64,000 nucleotides of DNA from NCBI GenBank assembly GCA_003344405.1, contig NOWV01000106.1:62001-126000 (forward strand), written 5' to 3'. Position numbers and translations under genes: made by a program. Positions 1 to 11,441 of this stretch are shown here, piece by piece. The notes beneath the pieces were generated by a model. It had not been told where the DNA came from, made no database searches, and worked only from the letters and a program-made list of their open reading frames with translations. This DNA comes from Trichoplax sp. H2. Lineage: Eukaryota > Placozoa > Uniplacotomia > Trichoplacea. How positions within the stretch are numbered: the stretch's first letter is position 1; the number at the start of each line of letters is the position of its first letter.

Positions 1-398
1 CTAGTAAGCGGTGACCTTATCTTCATTTATCTATGATATAGGTCTGACTACCATAGGTAATAAGCGTATCTTGCACGTTGTCTCTAGACTGTACTGTCTC
101 TGTACAGTATCGCTTTGCTAATAGTCACTATCCAAAGACTAAAAAAGTACGTCTATGTCGATGACATTGGTTTCTATGCTGATTTCGATACTCATGCAAA
201 CACAGTATAACAGACAAGTATTTCTATTTTAGGGTATTCATGTTATAATGGCACTAGAGCTAAAAAAAATTCATAAGGAAACGTGAATAAGCTCTCGATT
301 CGTCTAGCTAAGGTAAATACTATACACCGCATGACATTTCATTGACAAAATACACAAGGAATTGACAGTGTTTTTTTTTTAAAGTTAATCAAATTTAC

Positions 399-480
399 CC
401 GAGGCGAGAATTCCATTGGAAGAACGATCATTTTTGCCTTCTTTATGGTCTTCGCTATTAGCTTTAATACTTTCACTCAT
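399..480 (-). CDS. First coding exon of an unidentified leftward gene (copy 1)
   Basis: On the minus strand an ATG at 480-478 opens 27 codons (starting MSESIKANSEDHKEGK, then NDRSSNGILAS) and runs into a good donor (gtaaat) at 398, leaving phase 1. The peptide is hydrophilic and Ser/Lys/Glu-rich, like a disordered N-terminus. The family was not recognised. The rest of the gene should lie at 1-398 and beyond the left edge. One possible next exon is around 54-96, where a ctctag acceptor precedes an open stretch ending in a gtagtc donor, but I could not confirm it. The exon is repeated almost unchanged at 1583-1664 inside a duplicated 1.1-kb block. The plus strand here is non-coding. Confidence 0.45.
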
Positions 481-665
481 GCTCAAGTTAGTCAATATAG
501 TTTACTCTTAATAAAAAAACGATTTTAATTCAATATTTTATGGTGGCTTGGATCACCACACAGCCAAGTTTTCGTTGTTACGTCGAATCGTAGAGGAAGA
601 CGAAGGCGTGCTATCGAACGCAAGCGCGTGTATCGTACACAGGCGTATGAGGTGAAGGAACTTCA

Positions 666-941
666 GGTACAGTACAGTACGTACTGGACGATGTTTCGAA
701 AGCTTCTAGCTAGATGAAAACATTACAGTACTGTACAGTACAGTACAGTACAACTACGGTACAGTATTGTACAGTACTGTACAGTACTGTACTGTACACC
801 AGCGTTTTCTCTCTTTTAGGTGTCCTCACTGTACCGTACCGTACTGTACTGTACTGTACTGTACTGTACAGCAATCTACAGTACAGTACAGTACTATCTG
901 TGACTTACTGTACTGTACTGTACAGTACAGTATGAGTAATA
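666..941. repeat. GTACAGTAC/GTACTGTAC palindromic microsatellite (copy 1)
   Basis: Dense runs of tacagtac and gtactgtac, which are reverse complements of each other, so the array can fold on itself in many registers. All small open frames here (Tyr/Ser/Thr/Val/Gln-rich) are translations of the repeat and not genes. It lies 5' of the exon at 399-480. Confidence 0.9.
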
Positions 942-1509
942 TTGAGTACTGTATGTCTGAGCGGGACTGGATCGGGATTGACCGGATCGGTATCATTGGT
1001 CTAGAACTGCAGTAGACCTCAATGCTCCAATGCCCATTGACAAAGGCTACAAACACTCGAACAAGTTCAGTGCTGGTACAGTACTTGCATTTGAGTGTTA
1101 CCAATAGTGCAATTACAGCTACGTTGGTCTTTGTCTCGTCAACTTGCAGTATTGCATTGGCGCCAATAACATGATGGCAATGATGTTGCAGTCTAAACAA
1201 TAAGTTCTATACCAGGCACTACTGACAAGGAAGAGAGTACAGTACAGTAGTAAAAATAAGAGGCCGACTATTTTGCTGGTCATCTCAGCTAAACCGTATA
1301 TCTGAAAGGATAAACTGGACCACTATCCATCATCTTCATCCTGTTTGCTGATTTTGTACAGTGCATGACTGTAGAATAACCAGAAAAGTGATAATCCCCT
1401 TATTATTTTGCACTGAATCTACTGTACGGTGTACGGCAGTACAGTATCACTTCCACGATTGCTCTATCCTCGTCTTTATCATGGTACCGTGCTGATGTCT
1501 GTCCATCCA

Positions 1510-1529
1510 NNNNNNNNNNNNNNNNNNNN
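1510..1529. other. Assembly gap (20 N)
   Basis: Twenty consecutive N bases. The flanking sequences on both sides are copies of the same ~1.1-kb block, so the gap probably marks an unmerged contig overlap rather than missing sequence. Confidence 0.98.
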
Positions 1530-2637
1530 AAAATACACAAGGAATTGACAGTGTTTTTTTTTTTAAAGTTAATCAAATTTACCCGAGGCGAGAATTCCAT
1601 TGGAAGAACGATCATTTTTGCCTTCTTTATGGTCTTCGCTATTAGCTTTAATACTTTCACTCATGCTCGAGTTAGTCAATATAGTTTACTCTTAATAAAA
1701 AAACGATTTTAATTCAATATTTTATGGTGGCTTGGATCACCACACAGCCAAGTTTTCGTTGTTACGTCGAATCGTAGAGGAAGACGAAGGCGTGCTATCG
1801 AACGCAAGCGCGTGTATCGTACACAGGCGTATGAGGTGAAGGAACTTCAGGTACAGTACAGTACGTACAGGACGATGTTTCGAAAGCTTCTAGCTGGATG
1901 AAAGCATTACAGTACGGTACAGTACAGTACAACTACGGTACAGTACTGTACAAAGTACAGTACACCAGCGTTTTCTCTCTTTTAGGTGTCCTCCCTGTAC
2001 CGTACTGTACTGTACTGTACAGTACACTGTGTACAGGCGTACAGTACAGCAATCTACAGTACTATCTGTGACTTACAGTATGAGTATGTCTGAGCGGGAC
2101 TGGATCGGGATGGACCGGATCGGTATCATTGGTCTAGAACTGCAGTATACCTCAATGCTCCAATGCCCATTGACAAAGGCCACAAACACTCGAACAAGTT
2201 CAGTGCTGGTACAGTACTTGCATTTGAGTGTTACCAATAGTGCAGTTACAGCTACGTTGGTCTTTGTCTCGTCAACTTGCAGTACTGCATTGGCGCCAAT
2301 AACATGATGGCAATGATGTTGCAGTCTAAACAATAAGTTCTATACCGGGCACTACTGACAAGGAAGAGAGTACAGTAGTAAAAATAAGAGGCCGACTATT
2401 TTGCTGGTCATCTCAGCTAAACCGTATATCTGAAAGGATAAACTGGACTACTATCCATCATCTTCATCCTGCTTGCTGATTTTGTACTGTGCATGACTGT
2501 AGAATAACCAGAAAAGTGATAATCCCCTTATTATTTTGTACCGAATCTACTGTACGGTGTACGGCAGTACAGTATCACTTCCACGATTGCTCTATCCTCG
2601 TCCTTATCATGGTACCGTGCTGATGTCTGTCCATCCA
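1530..2637. repeat. Right copy of the ~1.1-kb duplication
   Basis: Matches 346-1509 at an offset of about 1184 bp at its left end. The copy is about 56 bp shorter, mainly because the GTACAGTAC-rich part (1852-2060) is contracted. Single substitutions separate the copies, for example in the minus-strand frame around 2073-2333, where two Ile codons of copy 1 become Thr and Val. Confidence 0.9.
1583..1664 (-). CDS. Duplicate of the first coding exon (copy 2)
   Basis: Same 27-codon opening exon as 399-480, with the same ATG and the same gtaaat donor. If the duplication is an assembly artefact, only one of the two is real. If it is a true tandem duplication, this copy would provide an alternative first exon or promoter for the leftward gene. 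Confidence 0.4.
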
Positions 2638-4060
2638 CTAAACCTTCATAGTTCATACTGTAACACTGACTAACTCCTATGCGTATTTCATGATCGCATT
2701 TGAATAGCATTTTTATTTATTTTATTTCGCAGTTGATAATTATAGTAATTGATCACTTTAAACTAAATTAAAGTCTGTAGACATATTATTGATCGACATT
2801 TCTCTTTTAATCAGACCTTTAAAATTGGTCATTTTACTCTTTCCAGAACGGAGTCTACCAGTCAGCCTAGTTGTTGTGACGAGTGTTCAACTAGTCATTT
2901 TTGTCCGTTTTAGAAGGCAATCACAACATTTTTGACGTCATCAGCATTCCCTACTAAAAACAATCAAGTCGTTGAATTTTTATATTTGACAATGAGAATA
3001 GAGTACAGTACAGTCATAAGTTTAGGAACTCCAGGCTGATTTAAAAGATATCCAATGATTGAATTCAAATAAAATAATGAGCATAATCCAATGAATATGC
3101 AAAGCTAGCACTGAGCTGAAAGTTGCAATCGCAACCAGTATACTGTACTCAGTGGTGTGCTGTTGGATGTTGTTTGGTAACATGCGCAGTAGGAGAAATG
3201 AAATTTTGCAGTAAGATATTGTACTGTACCACTAGAAGGAGGAAAGTTTTCTTTTCATTGATCTTTCATTCAAGCGATCCGTACGTGACTTGGTGGACGA
3301 ACAGTATCCACTACAACCTACAGTATTGTCTAGTACTGTACGCTTCTACTTCCAACAAAAGGTAAGGTGAGCGGGCGAGCAGGCCAGCTGGCCAGGGCAA
3401 CATTCAGACAGCAGGACAACAGTACAATCTCGTAGATACAGTACACATGCATGGACCAATGTCTCTACTGTATCCTATACTGTCCTGTACTGTCCTGTAC
3501 TGTATAAACGGTACAGTAAAGTACAGTACACAGTACATACTGTACGCGCATAGAGCTTACGGAAGAGTTAGTACTGTGCTTGCTTGCCTGATGTGACCTT
3601 GCTAAGCTAGCTTCAAGGTAACTTGGTGACTTGTGCACACCACTATGCATCACACGAGAGACCCCTCGAGGCTCTAATGCATCATACTACTGTAACGGTG
3701 TAGTCTACGCCCAAGGTGGTGCTTTTAAAGCGTGACGACCGCCCTGAAGCATCGATAAAAGGGTGGAAAGTACCGTACGGACGACGTCCATCACCAGTCT
3801 ATTTGTATTATCCGAGTGCAGTAGAGTATAATAAAGCGTTTAGCTAGTTGGAAATTTCTTTTCCTATACGTCAACTCTCTGTACTGTATTATAACCCTTC
3901 ATAACCTAGCAATCCTACCGCCATCAAGGAGGGAAAAAATCAAGATTGATATCCTCACCAATGTTGAACACTTTCTATACTATCAGCAAATAACGTCCAA
4001 AGTCAATCTCACTTGCGTCACCTGTGTTTGCATATCCAAATCAAGATACGTTAGATAAAA
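2638..4060. other. Intergenic region with a GTACTGTAC cluster before the basigin-like gene
   Basis: No coding exon recognised. The notable content is a cluster of tactgtac/gtacagtac words at about 3465-3545, roughly 520 bp upstream of the start codon at 4061, and GC-richer sequence around 3655-3800. Short open frames here (3123-3365 +, 3465-3653 -) lack codon structure and overlap the repeat. Confidence 0.6.
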
Positions 4061-7000
4061 ATGAATAACGGTATTTCGATCGTCTTTTACGTCTGTGCCT
4101 TATCGGCTTGGATGATGCTATCGCCGGCGTCAGGTCAGTTGAGAGTGAGATATCCACAATTCATTTTTAATTTTTACTATTGGACCAATTTGTGTTACCA
4201 CTAGAATAGGATAATGGAAGTAATAGATGTTTTACCAAGCTTGATTTGAAAGTCAAATTGCACAAATAAAATTCCAATTTAGTACTACGGAAAAATGATG
4301 TTGCTGAGTATGCACTCAAACTGGCTGAACCAACGTCTTCTTTTCATTCTTTTGATATGCTATACTATCATCTGTATAAGAAGAAAGAGACACCACCTTT
4401 CATACAAAAGATGATACCATAGGGTAGTAGAGTAGAGAATCGTTTTTACTCCATGTGTATTGGCCATATTAACCTGAATTGATGAAGACGATCATTCAAG
4501 CAATGCAATCTACTTGTTGTCGTCTATCAAGACAGTATGAATGCTATTAACGTCGACTAGCTTGTAAAATATCCCACTACTTTTTCCCATATAACCCACA
4601 CGACGACAGAGTGTAGATTCCAATTAGTACATGGGACGATAAATCGCTATTTTAGTTAGCGTCATCGACAAGTATAATCGCACCGTTATTGTAATTGTCT
4701 AATTGAAACAAGTCGGTTATCATATTTCTATTTTTTCCCCTTATTATTGAGTACGCCATAGCTCTTTGCTTGTTGCAACAAATACTCAATCACATTACGC
4801 CTCTGAACTCCACCTCTAGAACAACTCTTACAGTTGCCGTATTAATATAGTATGATTAAAAAGAACCTGTCGGTACAGTTTGATAATTTTACTGTCATGT
4901 TGTAATAAAATTAAGGTAATAGAAATGGATATTAATAGCTAAAATGCATCATCGTGATTTAATGCCTAATTTGAAATTCTATTTTACCATACTACTCTAT
5001 CTTATGAAGTATTGTAGCGTAATACATGCTAAATGCTATTCCATTGAAGTCCCTTTCATCCAAAATACACAGATACTATTACTCACTTCATCTTAATGTC
5101 GATACTAGCATACGCAGTCCACTATGATATTTCGGATTACTTTGTTAGTGACGTTATTAATCCTGTACATGAATCGTCATTAATGCTTACTGTATGGGTA
5201 TACTGCAATCACCATCTTATTAAAAGGCCGTGGCCACCATTATTCCCGACCGTCTGATTCTATTATACCTTACGTAGACGAACGTTACTCTATTATCATC
5301 ATACTATCACGTATGAAATTCTACTTTAAATTGATATCGCATGAAAAAGTCGAAATGGCCTCTACCATAAAATGATCTTTACATACGTCTGTGCATCGGA
5401 TACAAATACTATTAGAATAATTATCGTCAAGCACTTTCCTAATTTTTTTTTTCTTCTCTTTACTTTATCATTATTAATGTCTAACTACCATTAAACAGTA
5501 GCATATCCCTACTCTGGTCACCATCGAATAGAATAATACGAGTACGCCAATATGCCTATACTGTTAATAAATGCTCTAAAACAGACATCTTGTTCTTCCA
5601 ATATACCCCATTGGAGTCCTATAGTATGACATAAACAAGAACAACATGGTGACACACAAAGGGAAATCAGTGAGCGGTACATTCCTATTATTAATTACAT
5701 TATTACTATACCATTCATCCATGCTTAAATACGTCCTGGCGATTTTTTCCACGGCATAAAAACTACACCACCAGCAGATTACTACGTGAAAAGTCTTAGA
5801 TACAAGTCAAAAAGTAAAAGTTGTTGTTATATTGCTTTTGTTATCCTGTCATCGCATGTCGTAGTATCTTGTAGTAGAGTTGCGTAATAAAGCGACGAGT
5901 ACTTCACTTAATGGAAATGATGGATACTGCATACTCTACTGTTGTAAAGTGTATAAAATTTATGGTTAAAAACGATAGATAATAAAGTATCAAGCATGAC
6001 GATCCCTACACGATAGATACTTCTTTCTCCCTCCCCAGTATAAACTATCCATCTATCAACCGAATTACTAGAATAATAATGCCAATCGTCACACGAGTCA
6101 GTAAGTTTAGTTCATGATGCGAGCGAACAGACGACAGTAGATTAGAAGCAGGAACTTCTGAAACTACTCTTTCTTTTTAGGGTTTCAGTAGTTCCTGTCA
6201 GAAGTACCACAAATGCACAATTATACACATAACTAAAAATGAACTATCTAATGAGACGAATATAAATATAATAGCTACCTAATTTAGTGGACTATGACAA
6301 TGTCCAGAAGTCATTACTGATTCTTGTATTTTGATTGATTGTATATTCCCGTTATGTAAAATCGACGCAATAGAACACACTCATATCATTTCTCAATGAT
6401 TTACTGGTTCACTTAGTCGATTTATTAATTATTACAATTATACTGTACTGGTAAGTGTATACCAATACTGGATGATTTACGGTTGGCTTACCCTGCAGCC
6501 TGGAGAAAAAATTTTTTTATTTCATGTGGAAAATGCACATAATACGAGCATACAGTATAATATAAAAAGGATCAATGAATAGTAAATCTATTCAACTCTC
6601 CAGAGCTGTAAAATATTGGCTATGCCTAGACAACGACGATATTATACTGTGTACATTGAATGCAATACAACAAAGGCTTTTTTAACGTAATAAATTTTTG
6701 TTCAAAAATTGGATCACGCTTCACAGTCAAATACATCAAAAAGAGAATATGCAGATTTGCTCCATAGCTATAAATAACTCAATAATTTACCAGTGATTAT
6801 GAATGACTTGCTATTATTAAACATTCCTTCCCCATGTAGTTAACTAACGGCACTGAAATGAATAAGGAGAATAAATTTTCTCTTCTGTTATGTGTCCAAT
6901 TGAACCAGTAGGAAGCTCTATAGCGCTGTAGTCAGTAAAAATATTCAATGCATGGCAGTACAGTGCAATGCTTCTGCATGAATGACGTCTTTACCAAGTA

Positions 7001-9170
7001 TGCAATAGCAACTGGAGAATAAATTACATATACGTATCGTCATTTATCACACCATGCATCAATTGAATTTGAGATGGAAGACAGCGTAGTATAAAGTATA
7101 TCTACCGAATTTTTTTCCCCAATATAATGTAAACGTTCAGTAATTACTTACACGGTATATTTTTCTTACTTATACCTGGATATGATATACTACACTAATG
7201 AATACTGTCCTGCTGTATCGCTAAATTTTACAACTTTATACCGTATTACTGAATTACGTATACTCTTCTGACAGTATACACAATGCTATTAATAAAAATG
7301 ATTCCTAGCCTCTTAGAACAACTATACGAGTTCCACTCACCTTAGGGTACGAGTAAATCATAAAATCAGAAACTATCAATACACCACAACTATGATCTGT
7401 CTGAATGAATTTGGTGCTGTTTGTATAATTAATTTTTTGTCACTAAAAAAATCGGTATCTTTGTAAGTCTGATCAATTGCTAAATTTCTAAATTGTTAAA
7501 AGTTAATTCATATTCTTTTTTCTATGTTCTCATAGCAATCCAGCCGGTGGGCAGTACAAATTATACGTTATCAAGTTTCGGAGGCAACGCAACACTATCT
7601 TGCAGTTTTTCTTCGAACACCAGTGGATTAACCGTTGTTTGGACACGCAATAATGTCCCAATCACTTTTTCACAAAAATACGAGATTATATCTACAGAAG
7701 AAAATGGAGATGCTATTACAAGCAATTTGACCATAACTAATAGCAACATAACTGATGCTGGTCTGTATACTTGTAGGGCTACTGATCAATCACAGGTGTC
7801 CTACTCAACCATTGTTTCGATTTTAGGTAAATAATACCATATAATAGCACCACTTAATTTTTATTATATTATCCTATGGATGTTTTAAAGTAATACCTTT
7901 ATTTTAAAATTAGAAAGTTAAAAAAATTAAAAGCATTACTAGATTTAAATTTCTTTTGTACTAGTAGGATAACTAAAATGGTTAAAAAATTTTAGAAATA
8001 CTACTTCTAATTAATATCACCCTCTCGTGTATCAGTTGTTAAATGATGACTAATTAAGTAAGCATATATTGACAATTTTTTCTATAGTATTACTGTCTGA
8101 TTTTTCAATCGTGAAATCATATCCTTAGCTACAAGATCTTATCAAGTCTCTTTATTAGCGAGACAATTCATTTTATCCTTCTTTACCTTAACTAATATTA
8201 ACAATGTAACACTACCTAAATTGTTAGAAGGATTCCAGCGACGATTATTTCAATGACACTATTGATGACTTGATTTCATGTCAACTTTCTTTGATTCATT
8301 TACAGTCAAACCACTTCAACTTGGAGAAATAACTGACTTTCAAAGGCTAGTTGTAGGGAGTAACGCCAGTATTACTTGTCGCATTCAAGCGTATCCATTA
8401 CCAACATTGACATGGAGGAAGGGAAATGTAGAACTGTCCAATAAAACATATAACGTTTCAACATCTCAATATAATATGACTACAACATTATCTCTAGCCA
8501 ATCTTAATTATACGGATCGAAGCTTATATTCTTGTATATTTATGAATGAAGCTGGCAATCATACAGAGACAGTTGATATTCGAGTCATGAGTAAGTAAAA
8601 TGAATCAATTCTATCTTTGTATTACTAATGTAACATTGTACATTTTCAGAGAATACACAGTATTATAATTACATCGGAATACGCCATGGCTAGTCTTAAT
8701 AATACCCTAGTACAATGTTATTAATTCGTATTATTATATATACCCGCAGATATATTTGCATATATCGGTAAATATATGCAAATCACAAAATGCTAGGGGA
8801 CTACTATATTTCGAATAGAAGACTTAATTTTAATCGTTAATACAAAGTTTGCTGAAAGCTGATCGGATTTGTACTGATAAATTTCCTGCTACCTTCATCC
8901 CTACCTTAATTAAAATTAACCAATCCAAAATCTTGGAACTATCCAAGAATGCAGTCATGAGATAATTATTTAAACAAACAAATCAATGGATGAGAAAAGT
9001 AGAACATTACAATTTTTATATCTAAATTAATAATTACATATTTATTGATTGATTGATTGATTCTAACAGGCAATCTAGCACCACTATGGCCCGCATTAGG
9101 CATCATATGTGAACTTGCTCTGGCAGCTGTGGCTTATTTAACCTATCATGGAAGGAAAGCGAAACTGTGA
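4061..9170 (+). CDS. BSG: Basigin (CD147)/neuroplastin-like two-Ig membrane protein
   Basis: Four exons: 4061-4133, 7536-7826, 8306-8590, 9070-9170. All introns are phase 1, and the total is 249 aa. Exon 1 is a signal peptide (residues 1-24). Exon 2 is Ig domain 1 with Cys47, Trp60 and Cys104 (D-A-G-L-Y-T-C motif). Exon 3 is Ig domain 2 with Cys146, Trp158 and Cys198. Exon 4 is a transmembrane segment and a short basic tail. The membrane segment (residues 219-242, APLWPALGIICE...) matches the basigin signature: a Trp-Pro entry, Leu-Gly-Ile and a charged Glu (Glu231) buried in the membrane. In vertebrates this family chaperones monocarboxylate transporters to the plasma membrane through that segment. 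Length is close to human basigin-2. Many N-x-S/T sites fit a glycoprotein. Intron 1 is 3.4 kb, long for this window, and could hide alternative exons. Family call strong, exact orthology uncertain. Confidence 0.85.
8755..8782. repeat. Small inverted repeat in intron 3 of the basigin-like gene
   Basis: Eleven-base arms (tttgcatatat and atatatgcaaa) separated by six bases. They would form a stable hairpin in DNA or pre-mRNA. Function unknown. Confidence 0.6.
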
Positions 9171-11441
9171 TTATTATTTATTCTTTTCCTAAAACCTTAT
9201 TTTGTAATTAATATGATAGTTATTTACAGCATTAATTGTATGTATGTAAGTTTCTTTCCTATATACTAGCAATATTTTATTACGATACAAAATTGTTCGC
9301 ATTATAAAACCTTGTAGTTGCATTTTATCAAATAGCAAATCTATCTTATCGTAACTAATTTAAACATTCTATAGTTTTCTGACCTCTTTTGATCACGTCT
9401 GATTATACTAAAGAGCTAATTTTTCTAGCAGTTAATTTTAAAGTTTCAATGTTTTTTGATAATTTGATATCTATTATAAATGACAGCACGATATGTAATT
9501 AAATGGGATAATATCTTCGGATCGCAATTAGTGTAGTAGTCAATTTCATACGTACAGTATATACGCTTGCATTATAATTTTAAGTTAAATTATCCATTTT
9601 CTTAAAACCTGTAGTCGAATTACTGCAAGATGTATAGCTTAACAAACAACACCCTGTATGCTATACAATTTAGCGAACATTGTACGGTTTACAGTTTGAG
9701 TATTTGCATAAGGAGCAATTCTATTATTATTGTAAACTACTATAATTGTGCATACCACCTGAATACGCTTAAATTTCTTAGCGATATTCGAAATCAGCTG
9801 TTATTTAATTTCGTTACTTGAATTCATATTCTTTCGTGTAAAATACAATCACTTGTTAAGTATTCTATCCTAATCAGCAGTCTTTCAAAATTTTATAAAG
9901 TAATAATTACATTAGACCGATCCAATGATACGAATATGAATATTTCACTAATGTTTGCGTGTAAAGATCCAATGTTAACCATACGCAGAAATGATTGAGT
10001 TATATTTGGATTTGTTATTATTTAAAATTTTCTATGTAGCTATTAAGATTTGGTATCATATTAACTGTAAAAATATGTACGACATGGTTTTACAGAAATA
10101 AGATATTAGTCAAGATATACTGATTAGCCACGACCAGTCGTAAGTTTATGTGTATTTGGATTATAGTGATGTAAATGTATCTACAGTATGGTATTATGTA
10201 TGTAGTCCATAGACTACTTAATGTTACTAGTACGAATTCCTATCATGAAATCTGTTGCAAGACGCACCCGCAATAACTAATTTCTTACCTTAATAAATGT
10301 TAATTTTTCTACATCTTTCATGACTATTATCCGTTACAAACCCAATAGCATATGGTAGGAAATGTCACCCTGTCGTTTACTAATATCACGTCATCCATCT
10401 ATCTATAAGAATTTTTCTATAAATTTTGGTGCACGTCGAGTATCTTCTCCTAATAATCTCCGTATAAATACCGCCTTTCACTCATGGTAGAAAATATCAC
10501 ATCATTTGTTATATGTACAGGTGAAAAATTGCTTGACTTATTTGTATCCAAAATAGGAGCCATTAACTCCTGTAAGTTGATTCACTCTTGATAATCCCTA
10601 ATTCATATTTAATACACTGCATGCTTTGTGATGAAAAAATTATGGTTATGTTAACTAACTATATTTAACTGAACGCTATCCGTCTGATTGTCACTGCTGA
10701 AATATATATATATAGTAATACTGATTTATTATACTAGGTACGAAAATATATCCATTCCTTGATACTTTCATTGAGTAAGAATGTATTGCAATACAGAACC
10801 ACATCTGTTATTTATTATAATCCATCTAAAAATGCAAGTATATTACCATGAAGTACATGAACTATTATTAATTTTTATAGAATTATTCGAAATGATAACT
10901 CTAATTACAACTTAATAGCAATCTTTGATTATTCCAGATGGTAAATACAAAACTCTGTTGGTACACCCATACTTGCTTGATATATTTAAATAACGTTAAA
11001 GGAATTCTTTCTAAGATAACAGTAATAATTACGACATTGATTTTCTAAGCTAAGAACAAATTACAATTATGGATGAAAGGCTAATATAGAAGAACCACTA
11101 GCAGCAATTTTGCTTATGCGCCATCATAGCTATCATACTATTGATCTCTATTGATTTACACTCGTTTTATGGACCTGTACAGTTTTGAAGTTTCCACATC
11201 GCATCAGCATATACTACTCGTAAATGACTATACACAATATTTCAATATCATTTATGCAACGATTTAGAATGTTCCACAGCAATAATTATTAATAATTAAT
11301 TACAAATGAAGTAAATAATGTTCTAACCCAATATGCTCAAAGAGAAAGTATATATCAAAACTAGTTTCATGAGGCAGAAACAAACGATCGTGATATTAGT
11401 AGTCTGTTGGGAGATACATGCATGTATATATCAACAATGCG
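9171..11441. other. Intergenic region between convergent basigin-like and IST1 genes
   Basis: AT-rich sequence without convincing exons. The open frame at 9630-9821 (+) has no family resemblance and no supporting splice context. It should contain the 3' UTRs of both neighbours, which end towards each other. Confidence 0.6.

Larger units (their letters stand above)
346..1509. repeat. Left copy of a ~1.1-kb near-identical duplication flanking the N gap
   Basis: The block from 346 to 1509 reappears at 1530-2637 with only scattered substitutions and a shorter GTACAGTAC-rich stretch in the second copy. The left copy ends exactly at the N run, and the right copy begins exactly after it. It holds the first exon at 399-480, a CpG-containing stretch (560-660), the palindromic microsatellite (666-941), and a minus-strand open frame at 826-1200 with coding-like composition but no recognised family. 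The geometry is typical of overlapping contig ends (or two haplotypes) placed side by side. Confidence 0.9.

Noticed and set aside
714-1015. Tyr/Ser/Val-rich open frames in the 5' region
   Set aside because: They are translations of the GTACAGTAC microsatellite in several registers, not genes.
826-1200. Minus-strand 124-codon frame (repeated at 2073-2333)
   Set aside because: The composition is plausible, but part is microsatellite, no splice partner was found, and both strands stay open. Not supported as a gene.
7561-7749. Antisense open frame over the first Ig exon
   Set aside because: Shadow of the plus-strand Ig domain, whose Cys-Trp-Cys pattern and splice sites are clear.
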